Positions 10,430 to 19,417 of a stretch of DNA of 64,000 bases are shown piece after piece. The notes under the pieces were generated by a model. That model saw nothing but the letters and a program-made list of their open reading frames with translations. It was not told the origin of the DNA and ran no database searches. The stretch is from Lacrimispora celerecrescens. Lineage in GTDB: Bacteria; Bacillota; Clostridia; Lachnospirales; Lachnospiraceae. The DNA lies in the NCBI RefSeq assembly GCF_000732605.1, contig NZ_JPME01000018.1:62001-126000 (forward strand). The letters run 5' to 3'. The position numbers were made by a program, and so were the translations under genes. Position 1 is the stretch's first letter. Each line of letters opens with the position of its first letter.

Positions 10430-10737
10430 CCAGTTAAACGCCCGAGGCTGCCGCGCCAGATATGCCCGGCCCCGACTTGACCGCTGAGGAAGTGGTTACT
10501 CTGGAAAAGGAAGGCAGGGCGGCCCTGCGTGAAATGGATGAGGCTTTGCCTGATCTCGTAGATAACGTCGTTCCCTTTACTGCGGCTGAAAAACTCGGCT
10601 CCGATAAAGCGGATAAGCCGGAAATGGCTGCGCCTGCCCCGGAAACCGAAAAGCCGAAAGAGCCAGAAAAACCGCAGGAGGCTGCAAAGCCCCACAGGGG
10701 CCGCCCGTCTTTGCCGCCGGCATTTACAATATGAATT
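10430..10737 (+). pseudogene. GC-rich fragment of a conjugative-element protein
   Basis: A plus-strand frame is open from just after a TAA near 10430 to the stop at 10735-10737. It encodes an acidic Ala/Pro/Lys-rich tail (PGPDLTAEEVV, then repeated PE-KP-K units, ending AAKPHRGRPSLPPA). GC content is visibly higher than the surrounding AT-rich DNA and no RBS is present, so this is the C-terminal remnant of a gene from a GC-richer source. Pro/Lys-rich tails ending in RGRP are common in proteins of Lachnospiraceae integrative elements, but I cannot name the parent gene. The opposite-strand frames are shadows of it. Confidence 0.5.
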
Positions 10738-10770
10738 TCGTCAAACACCTGCCTTGATATCTGAAAACTC

Positions 10771-10828
10771 GTTCCTTGTTGCTGTAATTCTGATGACCAA
10801 TGAACCCACTCCCCCCTTGGCGGATTCT
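10771..10828 (-). repeat. Att-like dispersed repeat, copy C (truncated)
   Basis: The plus-strand text TTCCTTGTTGCTGTAATTC, then GATGACC, GAACCCACTCCCC and CTTGGCG, matches copies A and B. The rlmD-like core before it is lost, replaced by unrelated sequence joining the GC-rich fragment. The copy also ends earlier than A and B. It lies between the HEPN segment and the RADAR segment. Confidence 0.6.
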
Positions 10829-10979
10829 TTCATCATTACTATTTTAAGCAATTCATATTAATGCTGATCATCTTTTTTTTCCGATTTAGATTCAGCTATC
10901 ATAATTGTCAATGCTACCAATGTATGATTAGCAATTGTCTTTTCGCCATTCCAAAATAACGCTCCGTTTTTATCAAGAA

Positions 10980-13604
10980 CTATTCAAAAAAGCGGAATAC
11001 TTGTTGCCTTCCAAATTCCCCAATATCTTTAATCCACTGCTGTATGTCCTCTTTTGAGTAACGTAATATGCCTTGTTGGTCCCGACTTTTCAGTAGAGCC
11101 GTATACATAGTAGCATATTCCATTTCGAGGGATGTATGAAAAATACCCTGATCATCGGTATTAATGGAAACATTCATCCGTGACGATGGGTGCACGGAGA
11201 GATTCTTACCATACATATGCAATATTGGATGCTCTTCATATCTCTGGAAAGGCCCAATCAAGTGATTAGAAGAGGGATTGCATTCTACCGCAATTTCTTT
11301 AGTAGTTAAAATAAGTCTTAACTCTTCTTGGATCTTAGTTATCAATGGATAATATCGCTCATTTACCTTCCAGATTTCGATCACTGCGCCCCTATCTCGT
11401 ACTTCTTTGCTAAAATGATAATCCCGATAGTAATTCCGACATACCTCATGCATGCGAATGCTTTCCAATTCTTTTTCATCTACATAACAACACTCCTCCA
11501 TAATATCTGCACCCAGATAACATTCACCATTTAGATATGCCCCAGGCCTATCTCCTCGAAGTTTCCAAGCATTATAGTAGTTCATAAAACCCAGTCTCTC
11601 CCCTGTCCTTTCTTCACAAGTTATTGCCGCCTCATGTTGAGCTACCCGTTCTTCTTCTGACAGTTCTCGCGTCTCTTCCCTAATATAAATTTCATTCAAA
11701 TATTGTAGAAAATAATTTTGTAGCTCGTCCTCAACACTCTTATCAATCACAATTCCATGCTCTTGGCAAAAGCCTAATACCCAACTGACATTATCTAAAA
11801 TTTCCAACTTCTCCAACACGGAACTGTTCTTCTTTAAATGATAATAGTTCTTTGCATCAATTCCCAGCACCATCCCATGCCCAATTCTGCTATTCTTTGG
11901 CAATTCACAGAATCGGAGCACTTCATCAATTGCACGCAAACCACTAAAAATATCCAAGAAATCTTCCCCAACATGATAGGTAAAATGTACCTGCGATAAT
12001 CCACATTTATAATTATATTGCTGAAGCTGCCGATAAAACTGCCCGAATACCTCCGGACGACAGCCTATTTCCCCCGCACATGTATCGTATCCCCTTACTC
12101 TTGGGATTTTGCCATGATATTGATAACTGAACAACTCTGCTTCCAACAATGCATATGCTTCTCTTATCTGTCGATCCAAGTAATCACGAGTCTCATAATT
12201 TCTCGGTTTCAGATCAACAAAAGCCGTGTCTCTCTTTTTTGCAAAATGTAGCACATAAAAAAAATCCAACTGGCTATTTTCCATACTTTTATCATAATGT
12301 GCTATCCGTTTCAATGTTTCAATATGGTCCTTTGGTGTAATCCGAAGTTCCATTGAAGAAATGGATTGTAACCTACTTAAAGACTTCACAGCCAAATTCA
12401 TAATCTGATCTTGATAAGCAGGATAATCCTCAATGAAATCTTCCTTTCGATCTTGGTATTCTGCAAAATTTGAAAATCCTCTTTTCCCATTTACCTGAAT
12501 CATTTCTGCTCTTATCCGCAAACAAATAACTAAATAACGGTAAAACATATTTTTTTCCTTATATGAAAATCTGTCATCAAATATAGCCCGAAAACAACAA
12601 TAAAGGAAATAGCGTTCGCCTGCAATAGAAATCTCATCCTTGGGAACCATCTTATGCTCCCAATCTTCCTTGCCTTCAGCCAAATCTTCTTCCGAAATAA
12701 AACTACTCCATTCATCACCAACTGCATAGTCAAAACACTCTATTGTTTTGTATGGCCCCATAAAATTTTCATGTTCTGCACGGCAAACATTAATATGCTC
12801 TTGCAGTTCACTCAAATCCGCTTCTTCCAACTCCATTGTCCTATAAATAGGATTTTCCAGTAGCTTATTGTTATGACGCAATCTATGATAAAGATACATA
12901 CGGTAAAATGCCGCTTGTCGGCAACTCTCCATAAGCTTTAGGTGAGACTGTTGTACCTCTTCATAATGATATTGTGGATCTAAAAACCTATCAAAGTGTA
13001 GAAAGAAAGTCTTATTAACATCTCCTATATGGTTCATCAAACAAACCCAGTTTAGTGTAAACACTGGAATTGAGCCTTTTAAATGGAAATGATTCTCTGC
13101 CATACTAACCATCCCTATATCCTTTTTATAATTAATATCGAATGTGGGAAGTGGTGTACACAACCACTCTGTCAAATCCCGCTCCTCAATCAGTGATTTT
13201 GCAAGAAGCGCTGCCATAAAAATATCATTTCCCAAGCTCATAGAAAGTTCCCGCCATCGCAGTAGTTGCAAATTATGTATTTCCTTTATATTTTCCGCAT
13301 ATTCTATGCATAAAAACTTATGTCCTTTCAATTCGAGAAAATGTTCAGCAATATTAGCAATATAAGCAAATATACCATGCGAAACTTCTTTGCTTCTGGT
13401 ACCTTCTAATCGACATTTCAACCATTGGTACATCTGAACAATCTCATCACCAGAGTAACAATCCAGTGCAGTTTTGGCGATTTCAAGAAATCGTTTTTCA
13501 TTAATACGATTATATGAAATATCTTTTTCATCCTTAATCAATTCAATTTCCTTATAATTGATCCTTCGTAACAGTAATTCTAAACATATTCTTTCAGTTT
13601 CCAT
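10980..13604 (-). CDS. rdrB: RADAR system adenosine deaminase RdrB
   Basis: 874 residues with a divergent metal-dependent adenosine deaminase core: AENHFHLKGS (His172 and His174 of the H-x-H), FTYHVGEDF (His544, Glu547), RIGHGM (His576), ECNPSSN and NTDDQGIF (Asp817-Asp818). This residue order is that of the amidohydrolase-type deaminases, and the length and the RdrA neighbour fit RADAR. In characterised systems RdrB assembles into a large shell, binds RdrA and deaminates adenine nucleotides to inosine forms during infection. It starts a few bases after the small frame at 13608-13871 and is probably co-transcribed with rdrA. About 150 bases separate its end from the att-like repeat copy C. 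Confidence 0.9.
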   Translation of the reverse strand: METERICLELLLRRINYKEIELIKDEKDISYNRINEKRFLEIAKTALDCYSGDEIVQMYQWLKCRLEGTRSKEVSHGIFAYIANIAEHFLELKGHKFLCIEYAENIKEIHNLQLLRWRELSMSLGNDIFMAALLAKSLIEERDLTEWLCTPLPTFDINYKKDIGMVSMAENHFHLKGSIPVFTLNWVCLMNHIGDVNKTFFLHFDRFLDPQYHYEEVQQSHLKLMESCRQAAFYRMYLYHRLRHNNKLLENPIYRTMELEEADLSELQEHINVCRAEHENFMGPYKTIECFDYAVGDEWSSFISEEDLAEGKEDWEHKMVPKDEISIAGERYFLYCCFRAIFDDRFSYKEKNMFYRYLVICLRIRAEMIQVNGKRGFSNFAEYQDRKEDFIEDYPAYQDQIMNLAVKSLSRLQSISSMELRITPKDHIETLKRIAHYDKSMENSQLDFFYVLHFAKKRDTAFVDLKPRNYETRDYLDRQIREAYALLEAELFSYQYHGKIPRVRGYDTCAGEIGCRPEVFGQFYRQLQQYNYKCGLSQVHFTYHVGEDFLDIFSGLRAIDEVLRFCELPKNSRIGHGMVLGIDAKNYYHLKKNSSVLEKLEILDNVSWVLGFCQEHGIVIDKSVEDELQNYFLQYLNEIYIREETRELSEEERVAQHEAAITCEERTGERLGFMNYYNAWKLRGDRPGAYLNGECYLGADIMEECCYVDEKELESIRMHEVCRNYYRDYHFSKEVRDRGAVIEIWKVNERYYPLITKIQEELRLILTTKEIAVECNPSSNHLIGPFQRYEEHPILHMYGKNLSVHPSSRMNVSINTDDQGIFHTSLEMEYATMYTALLKSRDQQGILRYSKEDIQQWIKDIGEFGRQQVFRFFE

Positions 13605-13607
13605 CTC

Positions 13608-13871
13608 TTATTCCCTTGTAGATATTAAAAATCTACGAATTTGATTAAACTCCTTCGAAAGAGTTTCGTTAATTCTATCATTATCATCATTAGTCTTTGA
13701 ATAATTTTCAACTTTGATATTTAATGACTTAAAATTCTCATCAAGGTTTGTTTGAATTATTGTGTTATACTGTTCTCTATTATCATTAAAAAAAAGCATT
13801 AGTTGATTCAACTTTTTTTTATAATTTCGTACAGTGCTATTTTTTTTTAACAAATGATGGCATATCATCAT
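13608..13871 (-). CDS. Small frame between rdrA and rdrB; possible RdrA C-terminal extension
   Basis: 87 codons, starting inside the end of rdrA (35-base overlap) and stopping four bases before rdrB. No RBS is visible before its ATGs. The sequence is polar and helical (KKKLNQLMLFF, then NDDNDRINETLSKEF). It is in the frame that RdrA would enter if the A9 run at 13840-13848 were read with one A fewer. The join would be FVKKNSTVRNYKKK, adding about 77 residues. So it may be a separate small protein, or the true end of RdrA reached by slippage or masked by a one-base sequencing error. I favour the extension. Confidence 0.45.
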   Translation of the reverse strand: MMICHHLLKKNSTVRNYKKKLNQLMLFFNDNREQYNTIIQTNLDENFKSLNIKVENYSKTNDDNDRINETLSKEFNQIRRFLISTRE

Positions 13872-16269
13872 CAGGATTATATTCCAACTTAGCAGATTGC
13901 GACACTTCTATTGCATTATCCTGATCCAAATCATCAAAGAGATCAACTAATTCATCATAGTCAAAGTTTAATCCCGTTCCATTCTGTGGGCTTCGTTCAA
14001 TGCTTTCCCAAAAACAAGCTAATTCTTCTACTAACTGATAATATTCTTTTTCGCTCTCCGGATTTATCACCCAAGCCGACTCCAACTCCAAGTATATATG
14101 AATCTTTGATAAACCATCTAGCAAACACTTAAAAAAATGTTTATAGTAAACTTTGATATCGTTGTTAGTTCTATCTTTTATGTCTCTAGTATCAACCACG
14201 TATTGCGCTATATAGTAGATTGCTTCCATATTACAAATTAAAATATTGCATAGTTCTGCGAAGTTCTTCCAATAATTAGGAAGTTCGCACTCTATTTCAT
14301 CAACTCTCTTTATCCCCCATTTCTCAGCATTAATATTATTAAAAATAAAAATATTATCAAGTTGTCTTATAAACAAATTGTTTAAAGAAAAATCAGCTTT
14401 TGTTGCTACAGTATTATTATCAGATACCATCCCTACCATTGCTGAATCCTTTTTCCACTTAAAAGACGATACACATCCTATCGTATAAAGCCGCATTTTT
14501 AAATAATTCTCACCATTATCAAATTGATTAAAGTAGTTTCTTACTGCGGAAACATTAGTGTTATGAATATCTGTTATAGCGCCTGCCTTTTCATTTCTCA
14601 TCTGTTCTGTAGATTGTATCCAATATTCAGTAACATCAAATTCATAATGACTCCTTGACTTATTATATTCTTTTTCAGTATCTACTCTTATCAATTGATA
14701 ACTTCCGAATATATTTTCACCAATGAATCCCTTTAATTTTTCCTTAGCATTATCATAATTCAGTTTAAGCATAATTATTGAAACATAGGTTTTTACGAAA
14801 AAGAGTAAATTATTTATGCCAGATTCCCGAACCTTATAACATAAACGAATACAGTTTAGAAGGTCACCATTATTAGGCTTTTCCCCTCTTCTCATCACAA
14901 ATGAAAATCGCTTCTGCACAATACTTTCCAAATTAATCTTGCTATTTGGCGAATTTAATACCCCTTTCTCAACAAGCAACTTACACAAATAAGTGTAAAT
15001 GTCATACTGAACATCTTTCAAGCCTAACTGCCTAAGTGATATAAACCATTGCCGCTCTTTTTCTTCTAAATTATTTTCGGCCCAAGAGTCAAACAGATAA
15101 TCTTCAAACAATTCCAAATTTCTTTTCTTATCTTTCCCTTCCATATTTCCAATCACCGAAACCATACCTACAAGTTCTCGGAGTGTACTAGGAATAAGGG
15201 GATGAATCTCATCCTCCTTCGCAACCATAATTAATCCAGTGCGCTTGTATAAGAGATGCATAAGTCCTTTTTCAATCCCCAATTTATTTGATTTAAAAAT
15301 CGCCCGACTCTCGTTTTGATAAATAATGTCTACGGCACTGGTTCCATCACTTGCGATTGTTCTGATGTCAGGAAGCGCAATTCTTCTGGTCAGGGGAAGT
15401 AACTTTTCTAAATACTTATTTGCCATTTTTTTTGCTTCCAAATTAATTTCCCATCGAGAAGAGTTCTCCAATCCCTTCATATCCAACAAAAATTGTCGTT
15501 CTACACAAAGGGTCAGTTGCTTAATATTCACAGCCATGACAATAATCAGTTCTGGAAGTATCATATATTTGCGGATTTGTTCCATCATATTATATGCTGC
15601 GCTAATATTTAAATCCAGATCATCGAGGCAAATAACTAGCATTTCTTTGTTTCGATATTTTAGATATTCCCTAACTAATGTTTGAACATCATGTCTCAAT
15701 TTCATACTGTCAGCAATATCTGCCAGATTCTGTATTGATCCATTATAAATATATTCATCTTTGATGAACTTTTCTGAGTTTTTCAACACTGCCAGATTCT
15801 TATGCACTCTTTGAAATAGCGAAGACATTTTTAAAAACTGGTCACGATCTAGATTAATAACATTTTCTCTGGATAATTGACCTTCAGCCTGACTAATTTT
15901 ATCAAGCTTATAGTTTTCAAACATCCGTGAAACAACAATGTCTAAAATATCATGCACTGTTTCCATGGCAGTTGGATCAATTGTTTCCAAAACTTCCATG
16001 CCATTATCCTTTTTCAAACTGTCAGTAAACTGAATCATTGCACTACTCTTGCCCTGTCCACGTTCTCCACAGAATGCAATTATATTATTAAGGTGTTCCC
16101 ATACACTCTTTCCTAGCTGATCAACTTTCACCTTTTCATAATAGGTTTTTAAGCTGTCTCTAATTTTATTTGCCACTTGATACTGCTCCCAGAATATATC
16201 TTCACTTAGCTCAGTATCCCTATCATAAATTTTAAATTCATTTCCTTGTTCAATAATAATATTTTTCAT
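13837..16269 (-). CDS. rdrA: RADAR system ATPase RdrA
   Basis: The start is ATG at 16269, eight bases after AAGGAG; an in-frame TTG at 16275 is less likely. The product has 810 residues with a Walker A motif FCGERGQGKSS at about residues 67-76 and a Walker B LVICLDDLD near 211-219, followed by a sensor-like IIVMAVN. It is a large STAND/AAA-type ATPase with helical C-terminal domains. In RADAR, RdrA forms a heptameric ring that activates or feeds RdrB. It is the first gene of the operon. The stop directly follows a run of nine A, and the next frame continues the reading (see the small frame at 13608-13871). Confidence 0.88.
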   Translation of the reverse strand: MKNIIIEQGNEFKIYDRDTELSEDIFWEQYQVANKIRDSLKTYYEKVKVDQLGKSVWEHLNNIIAFCGERGQGKSSAMIQFTDSLKKDNGMEVLETIDPTAMETVHDILDIVVSRMFENYKLDKISQAEGQLSRENVINLDRDQFLKMSSLFQRVHKNLAVLKNSEKFIKDEYIYNGSIQNLADIADSMKLRHDVQTLVREYLKYRNKEMLVICLDDLDLNISAAYNMMEQIRKYMILPELIIVMAVNIKQLTLCVERQFLLDMKGLENSSRWEINLEAKKMANKYLEKLLPLTRRIALPDIRTIASDGTSAVDIIYQNESRAIFKSNKLGIEKGLMHLLYKRTGLIMVAKEDEIHPLIPSTLRELVGMVSVIGNMEGKDKKRNLELFEDYLFDSWAENNLEEKERQWFISLRQLGLKDVQYDIYTYLCKLLVEKGVLNSPNSKINLESIVQKRFSFVMRRGEKPNNGDLLNCIRLCYKVRESGINNLLFFVKTYVSIIMLKLNYDNAKEKLKGFIGENIFGSYQLIRVDTEKEYNKSRSHYEFDVTEYWIQSTEQMRNEKAGAITDIHNTNVSAVRNYFNQFDNGENYLKMRLYTIGCVSSFKWKKDSAMVGMVSDNNTVATKADFSLNNLFIRQLDNIFIFNNINAEKWGIKRVDEIECELPNYWKNFAELCNILICNMEAIYYIAQYVVDTRDIKDRTNNDIKVYYKHFFKCLLDGLSKIHIYLELESAWVINPESEKEYYQLVEELACFWESIERSPQNGTGLNFDYDELVDLFDDLDQDNAIEVSQSAKLEYNPDDDMPSFVKKK

Positions 16270-16275
16270 TTGCAA

Positions 16276-16877
16276 TCTCCTTTTTTAATATCAACTATGT
16301 AATTGTAATCAATCAAGAAAAAAATTAACTAATGATTTTTGTACAAATTAATTTTAACATTGTGCCACTACATAATTTCCAACTAGATCGGATTCTGTTT
16401 TAAGGAATCACATAAGTGATGACATCGGCATTTAAAATTCTTCCTTTTTTGGGCTTACACATGTTTTTCATATTTTTAATATTTAAGTATACATATATTT
16501 CAAATCTAATACTTATTTCTTAAAAAACAAACTCTTAGAATCATTTATAATGTATTCTAAGAGTTTGTTTTTTTAATATGTAGTATGCTCCTTATTTTAA
16601 ATAGTCTTTTTAAAAATTTTCTTGAATTTATTGTATTTAATTGATTTTTCTTTTATCGACTATCCACATTTTACAATCACAAAACTGCTCCATAATAATC
16701 AATTCTATTATTATTTTACCATAATATTAATAAGACGTATATTGCAAACTATCTTTTTATTCGACACAATTCGACAACAGTTTCCACATTCCCCTGGACA
16801 TAGATTTGATACTACATGGCAAAACTATATTTTGCTTATTAAGAGGGGGTATTATCTAACCACACTCTTTTTGTATT
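16276..16877. other. Intergenic region with a terminator and the probable rdr promoter
   Basis: About 600 very AT-rich bases. The only clear structure is the long hairpin at 16524-16574. The rdrA promoter should lie at about 16280-16500 on the minus strand, but I cannot pick a -35/-10 pair with confidence among the many AT-rich candidates. Nothing else recognised. Confidence 0.4.
16524..16574 (-). terminator. Bidirectional Rho-independent terminator
   Basis: A perfect 18-bp stem (AAAACAAACTCTTAGAAT with its complement) closes a 12-base loop. A-runs on one side and T-runs on the other allow termination in either direction. On the minus strand it follows the Mrr-like gene and would insulate the RADAR operon from it. 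Confidence 0.8.
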
Positions 16878-17618
16878 TTATAAAACTTTAATTCCATATA
16901 ATGATTCAATTTTAGGAACTATAACATAAATTTGACTATTTATATATTCGCAAAAATCATAGTATGCAGAAAATTTTTTTACAAAGACTTTTTCTGCATC
17001 TAAAATGATTTTATCAATATATTCTATATTCCAACCTATTTCTTCATCCTCCTCATTTTGTAACATGGCACACATTGGACTTAATTGCAATACAATTCTC
17101 ATCAAGGAATCTATTAATTGATTTGCCTCTATACGATAATTTTTATCTAATGCATCGTAATATTTCAAATACTCAGACTTATTATCAGCGAGCCTAAACA
17201 ATCTGCTCTTTATTTTCAGAAATTTCTTGATGAATGATTTTAGATATTTATCTTTATATAGATCTAAAAATTCTTCCCAAGTCTTTAATTCAATATTGGT
17301 ATTCTGTATATTTTTATAAGCCCCACTTTGAAAACCTTTCTTTGCAATAATTATTCCCTTATTAGCACCAATATCATCAACAATTGTTCTGAACGCAAAA
17401 ATAGTATTTTGAGAAACATTGCTTTCCCAAAATTTACATTCGCAAATAATCAATATATCGGAGGATTCAGCATAAACATCAATTTCCACATCTCCTCTAA
17501 TAGCTTTGAGTTTCTTGGGTGTTTCAACAATGTAGCCACATGAACTAAAAATATATGCTGCTTTATCTTGTAAATCAACCCAATCTTTAGGCTCTTCATT
17601 AAAAATTTTCATACTCAT
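16878..17618 (-). CDS. Mrr-like restriction endonuclease domain protein
   Basis: 246 residues. The N-terminal ~120 residues are a PD-(D/E)XK fold of the Mrr type: KAAYIFSSCGYIVETPKKL, then RGDVEIDVYAESSD (catalytic Asp) and IICECKFWESNVSQ (E-C-K), followed by GIIIAKKGFQSGA. The C-terminal half is helical and unrecognised. Mrr-type nucleases cut DNA, sometimes only when it is modified. No methyltransferase partner is adjacent, which argues against a classical restriction-modification pair. There are two possible ATG starts (17618 and 17612); the second is better spaced from AAGGA. It is the first gene inside the segment bounded by repeat copy B. Confidence 0.75.
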   Translation of the reverse strand: MSMKIFNEEPKDWVDLQDKAAYIFSSCGYIVETPKKLKAIRGDVEIDVYAESSDILIICECKFWESNVSQNTIFAFRTIVDDIGANKGIIIAKKGFQSGAYKNIQNTNIELKTWEEFLDLYKDKYLKSFIKKFLKIKSRLFRLADNKSEYLKYYDALDKNYRIEANQLIDSLMRIVLQLSPMCAMLQNEEDEEIGWNIEYIDKIILDAEKVFVKKFSAYYDFCEYINSQIYVIVPKIESLYGIKVL

Positions 17619-17840
17619 TCCTTATCCTCTATAAAGCTATGCTCTTTGATTTTGACCGTTTTCTCTTTTACAAAAAATATCCTTTCGCCAAATTGTATGC
17701 CATCGCTTTCAAAACAACTATCCTCGGTGTAAAATAAGTTTCCGTGGACTAATCAGATAAAGCAAAAACACACGTCCATCTTCTTTCCAAAATGCCGGAA
17801 TCCTTTGATTTACTGGGTTTTCTTCTCCAGTAACACGATT

Positions 17841-18110
17841 GTCTCCACATTCCTTGTTGTCGTAATTCGGATGACCATCGAACCCACTCCCCTCTTGGTG
17901 TCAAACTATATTTTCAATAGTTCTGACGCTTATCCTTTCTTTTTTACAAATCACCTATGCCAATTTAACATGGCAATTCCTATTTATTAATGTATATTTT
18001 AACAAAGATGAATGTTGCTAAAAATAAATCCCTCGGTAATCTTCGGTAGAAAATACTATCTCTGAATTTACTATCATTTCTCTTAACAAATTGGGGGTTG
18101 TTATTTTCTG
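17841..18110 (-). repeat. Att-like dispersed repeat, copy B (best preserved)
   Basis: Starts with the core GTCTCCACATTC, identical over 12 bases to the rlmD 3' end near 23595, and continues with about 250 bases shared with copy A. On the minus strand the core reads NVETIVLL, comparable to NVETVILM at the RlmD C-terminus. Because the sequence on the other side of the core differs from rlmD, the layout is element terminus followed by att, as expected for the far end of an island inserted in the rlmD 3' end. The 62-codon frame that overlaps it (17980-18168) is probably not a gene. Confidence 0.7.
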
Positions 18111-18513
18111 TTTGGTTTTCTTTTAATACCCAACAACTCAATAAAGTCATTAAACAAGGAAGTATCAACTGGTTCGAACATCACCCATTTTCCATCATGG
18201 TAAGTTTTTGCTTCGTCATAGATTTTCTGTATAACCTCAGAATATTTCTCCCTGTTTTCTTCAAATTTTGTCCTCTCATCTTTTCCGAAGATGATCATAA
18301 ATCCGATACAATGTTCTTTTGCATATAACGCACAAAGCGTTTTACCGCCTCTACGGTATTTAAATTCATACGTCCATTTTTACCACCCTTATTCCAAAGA
18401 TGCTCCATCTCATATTTTTCATTAATCATGATACACAATTCTTGCCATACATCATATATAGTCTGTCCGATTAAAGCAATCATTTCATCCGCATTGGGTA
18501 TTCTATCAAACAT
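18101..18513 (-). pseudogene. DUF3788-family protein, frameshifted copy
   Basis: The two frames correspond to the start and end of the intact DUF3788 protein at 35398-35811. The first starts MFDRIPNADEMIALIGQ and drifts out of frame after LWNKGGK. The second frame resumes WTYEFKYRRGGKTLCALY and ends IKRKPNRK, against IKRRPNKK in the intact paralogue. One extra A in the poly-T/A run at 18377-18381 restores a single ~137-residue protein. Its end runs into repeat copy B, placing it at the terminus of an island. Either a recent pseudogene or a sequencing error. Confidence 0.85.
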
Positions 18514-18557
18514 AGTTAAACCTCCCTCGCTAAATTCAAATTTATACCAAAGTTATT

Positions 18558-19280
18558 TTATCCACGCTTAAATTCCTTGTCAAATCTTGATGGAAAGTAG
18601 GAAAATGCTTTGTCGGGCTTTTCAAACCGATCGCGAAGGTTTGCCACCGCCCTTTGATTAAGTTCAGAATAAGAAAAATAAAAAACATCAGCGTGTTCTC
18701 TCCGCTTTAGTAACCTTTTTTCAGTAATGCCAATTAGAATAGGCTGCGAAAAAAATGCGGCATATTCTAGCAGCTGCGGTGTCGGATCGGCAGTACCCAG
18801 CTTTACTTCAAATAAAACATCTCTGCCAGAGCCTGGCTCCTTCGCCAACAAGTCAAGACGGAAGCCTTCAAACACAGCTTCACGCTTTACTAAGGTCAGT
18901 TCCGGAAAAATATCAGGAAATCCACCCTCTATCATTCGAACATAATCCGCCTCCTTATGGCGCCGATCATCTTGTGCAACATAAGCCGCTTCCGCAAATA
19001 CCTCCATCAGCATGTCGATATAAAAGTCGCCAAACTGACTACGGAAATTATTCAGCAAGGAAAAGAATATTCGGTTTATCATAGCACTATGCCACTTTTG
19101 ATGAAAAGCAGCGAGACTATATAAATCTTTTGGTTCACGTACATCTTCCAGTTGTCGTAAAATATTACTGATTGTAATTTTCATACTTTCCCATTCAATA
19201 TAGTGCAATACTTCATGCTGCAGAGTGGATATTTTCAAAAAGCTTTGAATAGAATCATTCAATACCGACCAATTGTGCAT
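18558..19280 (-). CDS. PD-(D/E)XK nuclease-like protein of unknown role
   Basis: 240 residues. The N-terminal half is helical (MHNWSVLNDSIQSFL to about residue 110). The C-terminal half has a nuclease-like core: FEGFRLDLLAKEP (Asp), then DVLFEVKLGTADP (E-V-K), then PQLLEYAAFFSQP, a pattern of PD-(D/E)XK enzymes. The base composition is less AT-rich than the flanking genes, suggesting a different origin. It lies alone between the DUF3788 pseudogene and the methyltransferase-OLD fusion, with 137 bases to the latter. I do not recognise a named family. A role in defence is inferred only from location. Confidence 0.55.
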   Translation of the reverse strand: MHNWSVLNDSIQSFLKISTLQHEVLHYIEWESMKITISNILRQLEDVREPKDLYSLAAFHQKWHSAMINRIFFSLLNNFRSQFGDFYIDMLMEVFAEAAYVAQDDRRHKEADYVRMIEGGFPDIFPELTLVKREAVFEGFRLDLLAKEPGSGRDVLFEVKLGTADPTPQLLEYAAFFSQPILIGITEKRLLKRREHADVFYFSYSELNQRAVANLRDRFEKPDKAFSYFPSRFDKEFKRG

Positions 19281-19417
19281 AATACCGCCTCACGACTGTT
19301 AAAAATAGGCTTGCCTATTTTGAGAAATTAGTTACTATATCTTCACTAGGATTTCTTAACTCTTTCTCACAATCAAGTATCAGTTAGTAATATCGCAAAC
19401 CTACCTAGATAAATAAA

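Noticed and set aside
10390-10748. Two overlapping minus-strand frames across the GC-rich fragment
   Set aside because: They read serine- and glycine-rich text that mirrors the Pro/Lys/Glu-rich plus-strand frame and have no RBS, so they are shadows.
17980-18168. 62-codon minus-strand frame within repeat copy B
   Set aside because: It lies in the repeat and overlaps the DUF3788 pseudogene. The same frame is interrupted in copy A; only a block such as NRNETRYR is shared, so it is at best a remnant.
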